From Patescibacteria group bacterium UBA2193 (lineage in GTDB: Bacteria; Patescibacteriota; Minisyncoccia; Moranbacterales; DUUL01), in assembly GCA_002327335.1 (NCBI GenBank), contig DCVH01000033.1, positions 1 through 9,713 on the forward strand: a DNA stretch of 9,713 nt. Direction: 5' to 3'. Under the pieces are notes generated by a model, which saw only the letters and a program-made list of their open reading frames with translations, was not told the DNA's origin and did no database searches. Positions within the stretch are counted from its first letter, which is position 1. Every line of letters starts with the position of its first letter. This document shows positions 1 to 5,771 of this stretch, piece by piece. Made by a program: the position numbers and the translations under genes.

Positions 1-654
1 GGATGTGTAACCGCCCTAGTTGGTCCGTCAGGCGGAGGGAAAACAACACTAGCGAGATTGATTTATCGGCACTATGATCCAAGTGAGGGAGAAATTCTTT
101 TGGATGGGGTTGATTTGAAAAAATATGATATTTATGCGTTTAGAAAATTTATTTCAATTGTTCCCCAGGAAGTCGAAATTTTCAACTCAACTATTGCGGA
201 AAATATTTCTTATGCAAAGCCGGAAGCCTCATTGAGAGAAATTAAGGCGGCGGCTCGGATTGCCAATGCAGAAGAATTTGTTGAGTTATTGCCCAATAAA
301 TACAAAACAATTGTGGGAGAGAGAGGAGTGCGTTTGTCAGGAGGGCAAAGACAACGAATTGGAATTGCTCGGGCAGTTTTGGCTAATCCCAAAATTTTGA
401 TTTTTGATGAAGCAACAAGCAATCTTGATTCTCAGAGCGAGAGGTATATTCAGGAAGCGTTGGAAAAAGTCAGTAAAAATCGAACAGTGATTATTGTGGC
501 ACATCGCCTGAGCACTGTTCAGCGAGCGGATAAAATTGTTGTTTTGGAAAAAGGACGGGTCATTGAAGTTGGCAGTCATTTTGAATTGGCTCGAAATGAA
601 GGTGGGGTCTATCGAAAACTTATTGATCTTCAAAAAATGGGGGAAATTGAATAG
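1..654 (+). CDS. ABC exporter, ATP-binding domain (5' end missing)
   Basis: This is the C-terminal nucleotide-binding domain of an ABC transporter; 217 residues are visible and the gene enters from the left edge in frame 1. The Walker A motif GPSGGGKTT is at visible residues 8-16, the Q-loop glutamine at 56 (VPQEV), the signature LSGGQ at 112-116, Walker B ILIFDE at 132-137 with the catalytic glutamate at 137, the D-loop SNLD at 140-143 and the H-loop histidine at 168 (VAHRLS). LSGGQRQR followed by IARA, and the FNSTIAENI segment after the Q-loop, are typical of exporters of the MsbA/LmrA/half-transporter type, in which a six-helix membrane domain precedes this one in the same chain. That membrane domain would lie outside the window. 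Such proteins hydrolyse ATP at the inner face of the membrane to export lipids, peptides or drugs; the substrate cannot be told from this part. Every catalytic motif is intact, so the protein should be active. Confidence 0.96.
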   Translation, partial: GCVTALVGPSGGGKTTLARLIYRHYDPSEGEILLDGVDLKKYDIYAFRKFISIVPQEVEIFNSTIAENISYAKPEASLREIKAAARIANAEEFVELLPNKYKTIVGERGVRLSGGQRQRIGIARAVLANPKILIFDEATSNLDSQSERYIQEALEKVSKNRTVIIVAHRLSTVQRADKIVVLEKGRVIEVGSHFELARNEGGVYRKLIDLQKMGEIE

Positions 655-682
655 TTGGTATAAAATAAGTACTAGTTATTAT
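655..682 (+). promoter_or_regulatory. Possible promoter of the DUF2207 gene
   Basis: TTGGTA (655-660) is separated by 16 bases from TATTAT (677-682). The -10 box matches the consensus at five of six bases and the -35 box at four of six. Transcription would start near 689, only about 7 bases before the ATG at 696, and there is no Shine-Dalgarno sequence in between. TATAAAA at 659-665 is an alternative -10 box but has no good -35 box. The region is so AT-rich that chance matches are likely. Confidence 0.35.
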
Positions 683-695
683 TTTTTTAAAAAAT

Positions 696-2489
696 ATGAA
701 AAATATTTTTTCCAAATTATTGGGAGCAATCGTTGTGTTTTTTTGTTTAACTTTTTCAACTGGTAATGCAAGCGCTCAAACACAAAGCTTGGGTGGTTAT
801 GTTATTGAAAACTATGACGTCGACATTGTTATTAATGAGGATAGCAGTTTTGATGTTGAGGAAAAAATAACCGCCTTTTTCCTTGAACCAAGGCATGGAA
901 TTTTTCGATATATTCCGATAAAATACAAAGATGATAGTGGCTTCCAACACAATTTTAGATTTAAATTAATTTCAGTTATGGACAAAAATGGAGTTGCTCA
1001 TAACATTGCAGAAAAGGGAAAAAAGAACGGAAATTTCATGATCAAAGTTGGCGATCCAGAAAAAACAATAAGTGGGTTTGAGGAATATGTAATACGATAT
1101 CGAATAGAAAATGGTTTTAGATTCCTTGACGATCACTCTGAATTTTTTTGGAATCCGATTGGAACAGAATGGGACACTTCAATAAAAAAAGCTACGGTTA
1201 AAATAACTTTCCCGGAGAATGTTGACTTGCGAGATTATGAAAAGAACTTTGCCTGTTATACGGGGCCTTTTGGCTCAAAAGAGCAGGATTGTAGTGGGAA
1301 ATTCCTCAATTCAAATCAAGTGCTTGTTTCGACTAATAACACCTTGAGTCCTCGAGAGGGCTTGACTGTGGCAGTTTCCTTGCTATCAGATGACGTGCAA
1401 AAGCCATCAGTGGCGACAATTATTGGTTGGTTTATTGTTGATAATTTTGGCTTTCTGATGCCAGTTGTTGTTTTTGTGGCCATGTTTTGGTTTTGGTGGA
1501 AGAAGGGAAAAGAAATCGATTTAAACAAAACGATTATTGTTCAATATGATCCACCGGATGATTTAACTCCCGGGGAGATGGGTTATTTACTAAAAGAAAA
1601 ATATGATTCAAAAATGATTGCTGCTGATATTATTGATTTGGCGGTAAAAGGATTTATTGAAATTATTGAGTCTAAAAAATTTTTGGGCAAAAAATATGAA
1701 ATTAGGCTCAAAAAAATGGATGATAAGAAAAATTTTTATGAATATCAAAATGAACTTTTGAAAGCAGCTCTTTCAGAAAAAGAAGATCGAAATATCGTCA
1801 ACCTGTCAGAGCATCAGGAGGAAATACTGGCTTCACTTTTTCCTTTTGGGAAAAGCGTGGTTGATTTGTCAAAAAGCAACAAGCTCTATGCCATGACTAC
1901 CAAATTGCAAAAAAAAGTTAAAAAACAGATAAAGAAAAAAGGATATTTTTTTAATGAAATTTGGAATAAAGGTGGCACTTATTTGGCGATATTCATTACC
2001 TTTGGTTTCTTTGTTTTTGTGGCTGGAATTTTTTTGAGCAGATTAGATTTTATTTTTGGGGCGATTATTTCAGATATAATCGTTTTCATTTTTTCGCTCA
2101 TCATGTCGAAGAAAACCACAAAAGGAGCAGAGGCTCTTTGGCATGCTAAAGGGTTCGGGGAGTATATTAATACGGCCGAGAGATACAGAATAAAATTTCA
2201 AGAAGATGAAAATCTTTTCGAGAAATTTTTGCCTTATGCGATGGTGTTTGGTTTGGCAAATAAGTGGTCAAAGGCATTTGATGGAATACTGAAAGAAACA
2301 CCGGCGTGGTATCATGGAGCTGATGGCATAAACACTTTCAATGTTTCAGTGCTTAATTCATTTGCAAATAGTTTTTCTTCTCAAATTTCTAGTTCGTTCT
2401 CTCCTCCTTCCAGTTCTTCCTCAGGATTTTCCGGTGGCGGTGGATTTTCCGGTGGAGGAGGAGGTGGCGGAGGCGGAGGAAGTTGGTAA
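696..2489 (+). CDS. DUF2207 family membrane protein with Ser/Gly-rich tail
   Basis: The 597-residue protein has the layout of the DUF2207 (YciQ-like) family. Residues 1-27 form a signal peptide with hydrophobic core IVVFFCLTF and likely cleavage after ASA (27). Residues 35-235 are an extracytoplasmic beta-rich domain (YDVDIVINEDSSFDVEEKI, then HGIFRYIPIKY). A transmembrane helix lies near 248-268, followed by basic WWKKGKE. A cytoplasmic region contains PPDDLTPGEMGYLL (286-299), a hallmark of the family. Two further helices lie near 428-447 and 451-470. The next part holds GFGEYINTAERYRIKF (486-501) and LPYAMVFGLANKWSKAF (512-528), also typical. The last 30 or so residues are serine- then glycine-rich and end in SW, as in many members. 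The biochemical role of the family is unknown; an envelope role is inferred from topology. Start is the first ATG, immediately before the signal peptide. No clear ribosome-binding site is present. A terminator follows the stop. Confidence 0.93.
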   Translation: MKNIFSKLLGAIVVFFCLTFSTGNASAQTQSLGGYVIENYDVDIVINEDSSFDVEEKITAFFLEPRHGIFRYIPIKYKDDSGFQHNFRFKLISVMDKNGVAHNIAEKGKKNGNFMIKVGDPEKTISGFEEYVIRYRIENGFRFLDDHSEFFWNPIGTEWDTSIKKATVKITFPENVDLRDYEKNFACYTGPFGSKEQDCSGKFLNSNQVLVSTNNTLSPREGLTVAVSLLSDDVQKPSVATIIGWFIVDNFGFLMPVVVFVAMFWFWWKKGKEIDLNKTIIVQYDPPDDLTPGEMGYLLKEKYDSKMIAADIIDLAVKGFIEIIESKKFLGKKYEIRLKKMDDKKNFYEYQNELLKAALSEKEDRNIVNLSEHQEEILASLFPFGKSVVDLSKSNKLYAMTTKLQKKVKKQIKKKGYFFNEIWNKGGTYLAIFITFGFFVFVAGIFLSRLDFIFGAIISDIIVFIFSLIMSKKTTKGAEALWHAKGFGEYINTAERYRIKFQEDENLFEKFLPYAMVFGLANKWSKAFDGILKETPAWYHGADGINTFNVSVLNSFANSFSSQISSSFSPPSSSSSGFSGGGGFSGGGGGGGGGGSW

Positions 2490-2545
2490 ACTAATTTTTA
2501 ATTATTAGTTATTAATTTTTAGTTGAAATCCAAGAAATAGTTTCT

Positions 2546-2575
2546 AAAAAAGAACGTTTTGAATCGTTCTTTTTT
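2546..2575. terminator. Bidirectional rho-independent terminator
   Basis: GAACG (2552-2556) pairs with CGTTC (2565-2569) around an eight-base loop. The stem is extended by the A-run at 2546-2551 facing the T-run at 2570-2575. The T-run on either strand follows the stem, so it can end the DUF2207 transcript from the left and the convergent minus-strand gene from the right. It lies 57 bases after the DUF2207 stop and 21 bases beyond the stop of the minus-strand gene. Confidence 0.8.
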
Positions 2576-2595
2576 AATGAAGGCTTGTTATGTTT

Positions 2596-2985
2596 TTAAA
2601 ATTCCAAAAATCTTTGAAACCAGCTTTTCTTTTGAGGAGCTGGTTTGTTTTTAATCGGAGTATCTTCCGCGTTTTCCGTTTGAAGGTATCCTTTGAAGAT
2701 TTCAAAAATTCTTTGAAGTTCATTTTTGACTTGGTCGCTGTCATAATCGGCATTGTGAGCGGTTTGTCCTTCATAACGATTTTCATTTTGATCAAGATGA
2801 ATATCGATGGTGATCTGTTCTTGATTTTCTTGCGTATAAATGTGGAAGCGGGGGTAGTGGCCGGTTGAAATTTTCCTGGTGAAACTTTCTTTTTTTGTTT
2901 TATAATCAATAATTCGAAGATAACCGGCTTTGCGGAGAATATTGAAAACATTACTGGTGAGTTTATTTAGTATTTGGATTTTCAT
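2596..2985 (-). CDS. Hypothetical soluble protein, 129 residues
   Basis: I do not recognise a named family. The protein starts at an ATG (2985-2983) and has no signal peptide or membrane helix. Residues 1-35 are basic and amphipathic (LNKLTSNVFNILRKAGYL). Residues 40-85 contain the patterned stretch YPRFHIYTQE (44-53), DIHLDQ (61-66) and YEGQTAHNADYDS (71-83), with three His residues (48, 63, 77) and several Asp. Residues 86-104 are a predicted helix (VKNELQRIFEIFKGYLQ). The tail is linker-like, rich in Pro/Lys, and ends in aromatic SWFQRFLEF. The compact body with conserved-looking His/Asp and an orderly reading frame favour a real gene over the overlapping plus-strand frame at 2590-2868. 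It converges on the DUF2207 gene and shares its terminator. Proteins of this general appearance occur in Patescibacteria, but that is recollection, not a search. Function is unknown. Confidence 0.7.
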   Translation of the reverse strand: MKIQILNKLTSNVFNILRKAGYLRIIDYKTKKESFTRKISTGHYPRFHIYTQENQEQITIDIHLDQNENRYEGQTAHNADYDSDQVKNELQRIFEIFKGYLQTENAEDTPIKNKPAPQKKSWFQRFLEF

Positions 2986-3028
2986 ATATGGGAAAATAAT
3001 TACATATTCATTTTACTGGATTGTGTGT

Positions 3029-3065
3029 AAAAAAGAAAGCCCGCCGGGTGATTTGACCTGGCGGG
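3029..3065 (-). terminator. Strong rho-independent terminator, minus strand
   Basis: CCCGCCGGGT (3040-3049) and ACCTGGCGGG (3056-3065) form a ten-pair GC-rich stem with one imperfect pair and a six-base loop. Read on the minus strand, the stem is followed by CTTTCTTTTTT (down to 3029). It therefore ends the transcript of the small membrane protein at 3157-3417 before the next minus-strand gene at 2985. The next minus-strand gene must then have its own promoter in 2986-3028; I could not identify a convincing one. Confidence 0.85.
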
Positions 3066-3156
3066 GAGTGGGGGGGCGACAAAAATTCATTGTTTTGCCA
3101 CCCAAAAGATTGAAATAAAAAGGAAAATTGTAGCTATTTGACCCCCCTTTTTTTTA

Positions 3157-3417
3157 TTAAAGTTTGTGATATTTTGAAATGTTGTCGAAGAGTTCCCAGA
3201 ATTCGACAAATCGGAGATTAGCTGGAGAAGGAGTTGCTGTTTTGCGAGGAGGAGAATTTGATGCCATCGCTATTAATGTGAGAACCCCCAAAAAAGCACC
3301 TTGCAATAACAACCAAAGTCCTGCGCCCATAAACCCTCCCTTGATTAAGAAAAAAGAAATAATAACAACAAGGAGACAAAAGGGGCCAATAACTCTAGAT
3401 AACATTTTTTGAAACAT
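3157..3417 (-). CDS. Small two-helix membrane protein, 86 residues
   Basis: The function is not recognised. From the ATG at 3417-3415 the protein has a short basic N-terminus (MFQKMLSR), a hydrophobic helix at about 9-25 and a second at about 29-52. A loop of KGG (26-28) separates them. The C-terminal tail (53-86) is polar, with Pro/Ser/Thr repeats (SPPRKTATPSP) followed by a possible short helix (VEFWELFDNI, 71-80). The frame is open further upstream to 3495, but the ATG at 3417 is preceded at six bases by AGGA within GAGAGGAT (3430-3423), the clearest ribosome-binding site in the window. This start also places the basic residues directly before the first helix. The gene is monocistronic, divergent from the glycosyltransferase, and followed by a structured 3' region and a strong terminator. 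It might be a membrane-anchoring or lipid-associated peptide; nothing specific supports either. Confidence 0.7.
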   Translation of the reverse strand: MFQKMLSRVIGPFCLLVVIISFFLIKGGFMGAGLWLLLQGAFLGVLTLIAMASNSPPRKTATPSPANLRFVEFWELFDNISKYHKL

Positions 3418-3422
3418 AGCCG

Positions 3423-3430
3423 ATCCTCTC
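3423..3430 (-). promoter_or_regulatory. Ribosome-binding site that fixes the 3417 start
   Basis: On the minus strand GAGAGGAT reads into the ATG at 3417, with six bases between AGGA and the start codon. This is a standard Shine-Dalgarno position and favours an 86-residue product over the 112-residue frame that begins at 3495. Confidence 0.7.
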
Positions 3431-3530
3431 TTTTTGGGTTTTAAAGAACAGTGCCTTATTTTATGAAATGTTACCACAAAGAAATAATTTATCAAGCGAA
3501 TGACGTATTTAGAAAATAGGAAGGGAAAAA

Positions 3531-3559
3531 TTGCTAAAAAAACTGATATTTGGTAGAAT
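3531..3559 (+). promoter_or_regulatory. Predicted promoter of the glycosyltransferase gene
   Basis: TTGCTA (3531-3536), a 17-base spacer and TAGAAT (3554-3559) form a standard sigma-70-type promoter. The expected start is near 3566, giving a leader of about 16 bases before the ATG at 3582. The same -35 hexamer, TTGCTA with 17-base spacing, also precedes the PEGA gene on the minus strand (9169-9141). Confidence 0.6.
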
Positions 3560-3581
3560 ATAGAAAAGTAACAATAAACAT

Positions 3582-4754
3582 ATGAAAATAGGAATAGACG
3601 CGAGATCGATATTGAATCCTGAGAAAAACCCTGCTATTGGCGTGGGACATTATACTTATCAGCTTATCAAGCATCTTTTGAAAATTGATAAGGAAAATGA
3701 ATACGTGCTGTTTTTCGATTATCGAGTTCGAGAAAAAGATGTTAAAAAGTTTTCTCAGGGGAATGTTGAGATAAAATATTTTCCGTGGTCCGATTACAAG
3801 AAATATTTGCCAGGTGCCTATAGTGAAATTCTTGGTTTGGCAACGGTGGCGAACAACAATCTTGATCTTTTGCATATCACTTCTCCGGATGCCAGAGTCC
3901 CAGTTGGATATCGAGGAAAGGTGATTTGTACTTTTCAGGATTTGGCGGTTTACAAACAGCCAGAACTTTTTCCAGCAGTCTATAAAGCAAGAGCAAAATA
4001 TAATCGTCAGGCGATGGCAAAAAGAGCAGATCAAATTATCGCTGTTTCGGAGAATACAAAAGATGATCTGAAAGAAATTTTTAAGGTTTCTGATGAAAAA
4101 GTAAACGTTATCTATAATGGGGTTGATGAGCGATTTTTTTCTGATAACAACATGAATGATGCCAGTGACCAAGTCAAAGAGAAGTTTGGCATAGTTGGCA
4201 GATACCTTCTTTTCATCGGAACAATTGAGCCGATAAAAAATATTACGCGTCTTCTTGAAGCGTTTGCCATGTTCAAGGAAAATTTGAGAAAAAAAGGTTC
4301 TCAAGAAAAATATCAGCTTGTGCTTGGAGGGAAGAGCGGTTGGTTAAGTGACGTTTATTCTCAGACAACAAAAGATTTGGGGCTGGAGAAAGATGTGAAA
4401 TTTCTTGGCTATGTTGAAGGGGATGATCTCAGAGTTCTTTTCAAGCGCGCAGAGCTTTTTGTGATGCCGTCTCTCTATGAAGGGTTTGGCGTGACGGTGC
4501 TGGAAGCAATGGCGAACAAAACTCCTTGTCTTGTTTCTGATTTGAAAACATTGCGAGAGATTGCTTCTGACTCGGCAGTCTTTGTTAATCCACTTGATGT
4601 AAAAGAGATAGCTGAAAAAATGGAAGAATTGGTTGGAGATGTTGAAAAAAGAGAGATGATGATCAATGATGGCTTTGTTCAGTCAAGAAAATTTTCTTGG
4701 AACAATTGCGCTGAAGAAACATTAAAGGTATATAAAAAAGTTTCAAATAAATAA
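3582..4754 (+). CDS. Family-4 glycosyltransferase (GT-B fold)
   Basis: This 390-residue protein is a complete retaining glycosyltransferase of family 4 with two Rossmann-like halves. The N-terminal half begins with IGIDARSI and the glycine loop GVGHYTYQL (20-28), which binds acceptor and phosphate in this fold. It continues to the hinge-side motif AVSENTKDDL (154-163) and VIYNGVD (176-182). The C-terminal half begins with FIGTIEPIKNI (211-221), where Lys219 lies in the usual nucleotide-phosphate-contacting position. It contains LVLGGKSGW and the E-x7-E motif EGFGVTVLE (Glu300 and Glu308), which holds the donor ribose and nucleotide. There is no signal or membrane helix, so it acts at the cytoplasmic face. 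The donor is probably a nucleotide sugar such as UDP- or GDP-linked hexose, used for surface polysaccharide, glycolipid or lipid-linked oligosaccharide assembly. The exact sugar cannot be read from sequence. It is not clustered with other sugar genes here. It starts at an ATG without a Shine-Dalgarno sequence. Confidence 0.93.
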   Translation: MKIGIDARSILNPEKNPAIGVGHYTYQLIKHLLKIDKENEYVLFFDYRVREKDVKKFSQGNVEIKYFPWSDYKKYLPGAYSEILGLATVANNNLDLLHITSPDARVPVGYRGKVICTFQDLAVYKQPELFPAVYKARAKYNRQAMAKRADQIIAVSENTKDDLKEIFKVSDEKVNVIYNGVDERFFSDNNMNDASDQVKEKFGIVGRYLLFIGTIEPIKNITRLLEAFAMFKENLRKKGSQEKYQLVLGGKSGWLSDVYSQTTKDLGLEKDVKFLGYVEGDDLRVLFKRAELFVMPSLYEGFGVTVLEAMANKTPCLVSDLKTLREIASDSAVFVNPLDVKEIAEKMEELVGDVEKREMMINDGFVQSRKFSWNNCAEETLKVYKKVSNK

Positions 4755-4780
4755 AAAATATTCAACTTAAAAGCTTAGTC

Positions 4781-4808
4781 TGGACAAAATATTATTTTTT
4801 GTTATAAT
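4781..4808 (+). promoter_or_regulatory. Promoter of the tRNA-Ile/tRNA-Ala unit
   Basis: TGGACA (4781-4786), a 16-base spacer and a perfect TATAAT (4803-4808) lie upstream of the two tRNA genes. Transcription would start near 4815, about 89 bases before tRNA-Ile. The leader contains a small hairpin (4826-4840) and a degenerate CTATAA-type repeat (4868-4898). Confidence 0.65.
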
Positions 4809-4825
4809 TCATTTTGTTGTTTTCA

Positions 4826-4847
4826 GCTTTGTTTCAAAGCAGTTTTT
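4826..4847 (+). other. Terminator-like hairpin in the tRNA leader
   Basis: GCTTTG (4826-4831) and CAAAGC (4835-4840) form a six-pair stem with a three-base loop, followed two bases later by TTTTT (4843-4847). It lies about 11 bases downstream of the predicted tRNA transcription start. It could be a weak terminator for the glycosyltransferase transcript, an attenuator, or a 5' element trimmed during tRNA maturation. The stem is short, so any terminator activity would be weak. Confidence 0.4.
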
Positions 4848-4903
4848 GTTTATAGAGAGAATGAGACCTATAAGCTATTTGCTAGAAGCTATAAACTAGA
4901 AAA

Positions 4904-4977
4904 GGGCGATTAGCTCAGGTGGTTAGAGCGCAACACTGATAATGTTGAGGTCCCAGGTTCAAGTCCTGGATCGCCCA
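4904..4977 (+). tRNA. tRNA-Ile, anticodon GAT
   Basis: A complete 74-base cloverleaf is visible. The acceptor stem is GGGCGAT (4904-4910) with ATCGCCC (4970-4976), and the discriminator is A at 4977. The D-arm pairs GCTC (4913-4916) with GAGC (4926-4929). The anticodon stem is CAACA/TGTTG with loop CTGATAA, placing GAT at 4938-4940. The T-arm is CCAGG/CCTGG around TTCAAGT. The bases after the discriminator are CAG, so CCA is not encoded and must be added by the CCA-adding enzyme. It decodes ATC and ATT. It is co-transcribed with tRNA-Ala 39 bases downstream. Confidence 0.97.
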
Positions 4978-5016
4978 CAGGGATTGTGTTTATTCAAATT
5001 ATTTTTTGCCTATTAT

Positions 5017-5089
5017 GGGCCAGTAGCTCACCTGGTAGAGCGCCTCATTTGCACTGAGGAGGTAGCGGGTTCAAGTCCTGTCTGGTCCA
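5017..5089 (+). tRNA. tRNA-Ala, anticodon TGC
   Basis: A complete 73-base cloverleaf is visible. The acceptor stem is GGGCCAG (5017-5023) with CTGGTCC (5082-5088), which contains the G3-U70 wobble pair that identifies alanine tRNAs. The D-arm is GCTC/GAGC, the anticodon stem CCTCA/TGAGG with loop TTTGCAC and anticodon TGC at 5050-5052. The T-arm is GCGGG/CCTGT around TTCAAGT and includes two G-U pairs. The discriminator is A at 5089; CCA is not encoded. It pairs with tRNA-Ile in the order usual for rRNA spacers, but no rRNA is present in the window. Confidence 0.97.
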
Positions 5090-5092
5090 CAT

Positions 5093-5128
5093 AAAAAATC
5101 GCCTTGTCAATGGGCGATTTATTTTTTT
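5093..5128 (+). terminator. Rho-independent terminator of the tRNA unit
   Basis: AAATCGCC (5096-5103) and GGCGATTT (5113-5120) form an eight-pair stem with a nine-base loop, preceded by A-rich sequence and followed by a run of seven T (5122-5128). It starts just after tRNA-Ala. Confidence 0.88.
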
Positions 5129-5132
5129 AAAA

Positions 5133-5161
5133 TAGACGTTTAACTTTTTTTGAACTATACT
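5133..5161 (+). promoter_or_regulatory. Possible promoter of the peptidase-rlmN unit
   Basis: TAGACG (5133-5138), 17 bases and TATACT (5156-5161) fit a sigma-70 promoter with a good -10 box and a moderate -35 box. It lies immediately after the tRNA terminator and would start transcription near 5168, about 25 bases before the ATG at 5193. Confidence 0.45.
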
Positions 5162-5192
5162 GAGTACAATACAATTTAATTTATAAAAAGGG

Positions 5193-5762
5193 ATGTCGAG
5201 CCATCCAGAAAAAGCGCCGAAATTTTTTGGTGAAGTTTTTAAGGAAACAGGAGATGATCCCAAAATCCTTTTTTGTTTTTTTGCGCAAAAAAGAGAAGAC
5301 TGGGAAGAAAAATTTGAAAAATACAAAAAAGGGTTTATTGAAAATATAGATGAAAAAATTAGACCAACTTTCGAGTTGGCTTTTCCGAACAAATTTGTTG
5401 ATCAACTAAAAAACTGCGACGTCTTATTCATTCAAGGAGGAGACGATCACCTACTTCAATATTGGTTGAAGCAATTTGATGTGCCAAATATTTGGAAGGA
5501 TAAAGTTGTGGCAACTAGCTCAGCGGGGTCAAATGCTTTGGTAAAACATTTTTGGACTTGCGATTGGCGCGAATGCTTGGATGGGATTGGAATGCTCCCG
5601 ATTAAATTTATCCCTCATTACAATTCGACTGAATATGCAAAAGATGACCCAAAGGGTCCAATCGATTGGGAGGGTGCTTATTCCGAACTCGCTGAATATG
5701 GTGATAAATCTTTGCCTATCTACGCGCCAGAAGAAGGAGATTTTGTTGTTTTTGAGATTTAA
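5193..5762 (+). CDS. S51 (dipeptidase E-like) peptidase, short N-terminus
   Basis: This 189-residue protein has the core of peptidase family S51, a class-I glutamine amidotransferase-like fold with a serine nucleophile. Residues 22-31 (DPKILFCFFA) are a central strand, and 76-88 (DVLFIQGGDDHLL) are the glycine-rich motif that precedes the helix. SSAG (109-112) is the nucleophile elbow, with Ser110 as the probable nucleophile. Asp124 (TCDW) and His142 (IPHYNS) are candidates for the other triad positions. PEEGDFVVFE (179-188) matches the closing strand region. Members cleave small peptides such as Asp-X dipeptides or process cyanophycin; the substrate here is unknown. The usual first strand, which should precede MSSHPEKAPKFF, is missing, and an in-frame TAA lies at 5184-5186, so the family N-terminus is not coded in this frame. 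AAAAAGGG abuts the ATG, too close for a normal Shine-Dalgarno. rlmN follows after nine bases, suggesting co-transcription. Confidence 0.82.
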   Translation: MSSHPEKAPKFFGEVFKETGDDPKILFCFFAQKREDWEEKFEKYKKGFIENIDEKIRPTFELAFPNKFVDQLKNCDVLFIQGGDDHLLQYWLKQFDVPNIWKDKVVATSSAGSNALVKHFWTCDWRECLDGIGMLPIKFIPHYNSTEYAKDDPKGPIDWEGAYSELAEYGDKSLPIYAPEEGDFVVFEI

Positions 5763-5771
5763 GTTTATAAA

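Noticed and set aside
2489..2521. Inverted repeat AACTAAT/ATTAGTT and repeated TAATTTTTA after DUF2207
   Set aside because: The sequence is almost pure A/T and such matches are expected by chance; no further structure supports it.
2590..2868. Plus-strand 92-codon frame opposite the 129-residue gene
   Set aside because: It is hydrophobic mainly because it is the complement of a polar protein, has no start signal, and begins just after a terminator.
3418..3495. N-terminal extension of the 86-residue membrane protein by 26 residues
   Set aside because: A clear Shine-Dalgarno (GAGAGGAT) sits six bases before the internal ATG at 3417, while the upstream ATG has none.
3534..4304. 256-codon minus-strand frame antisense to the glycosyltransferase
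   Set aside because: The opposite strand encodes a complete glycosyltransferase with all motifs; the antisense product is rich in Phe/Ile/Lys/Asn with no recognisable domain.
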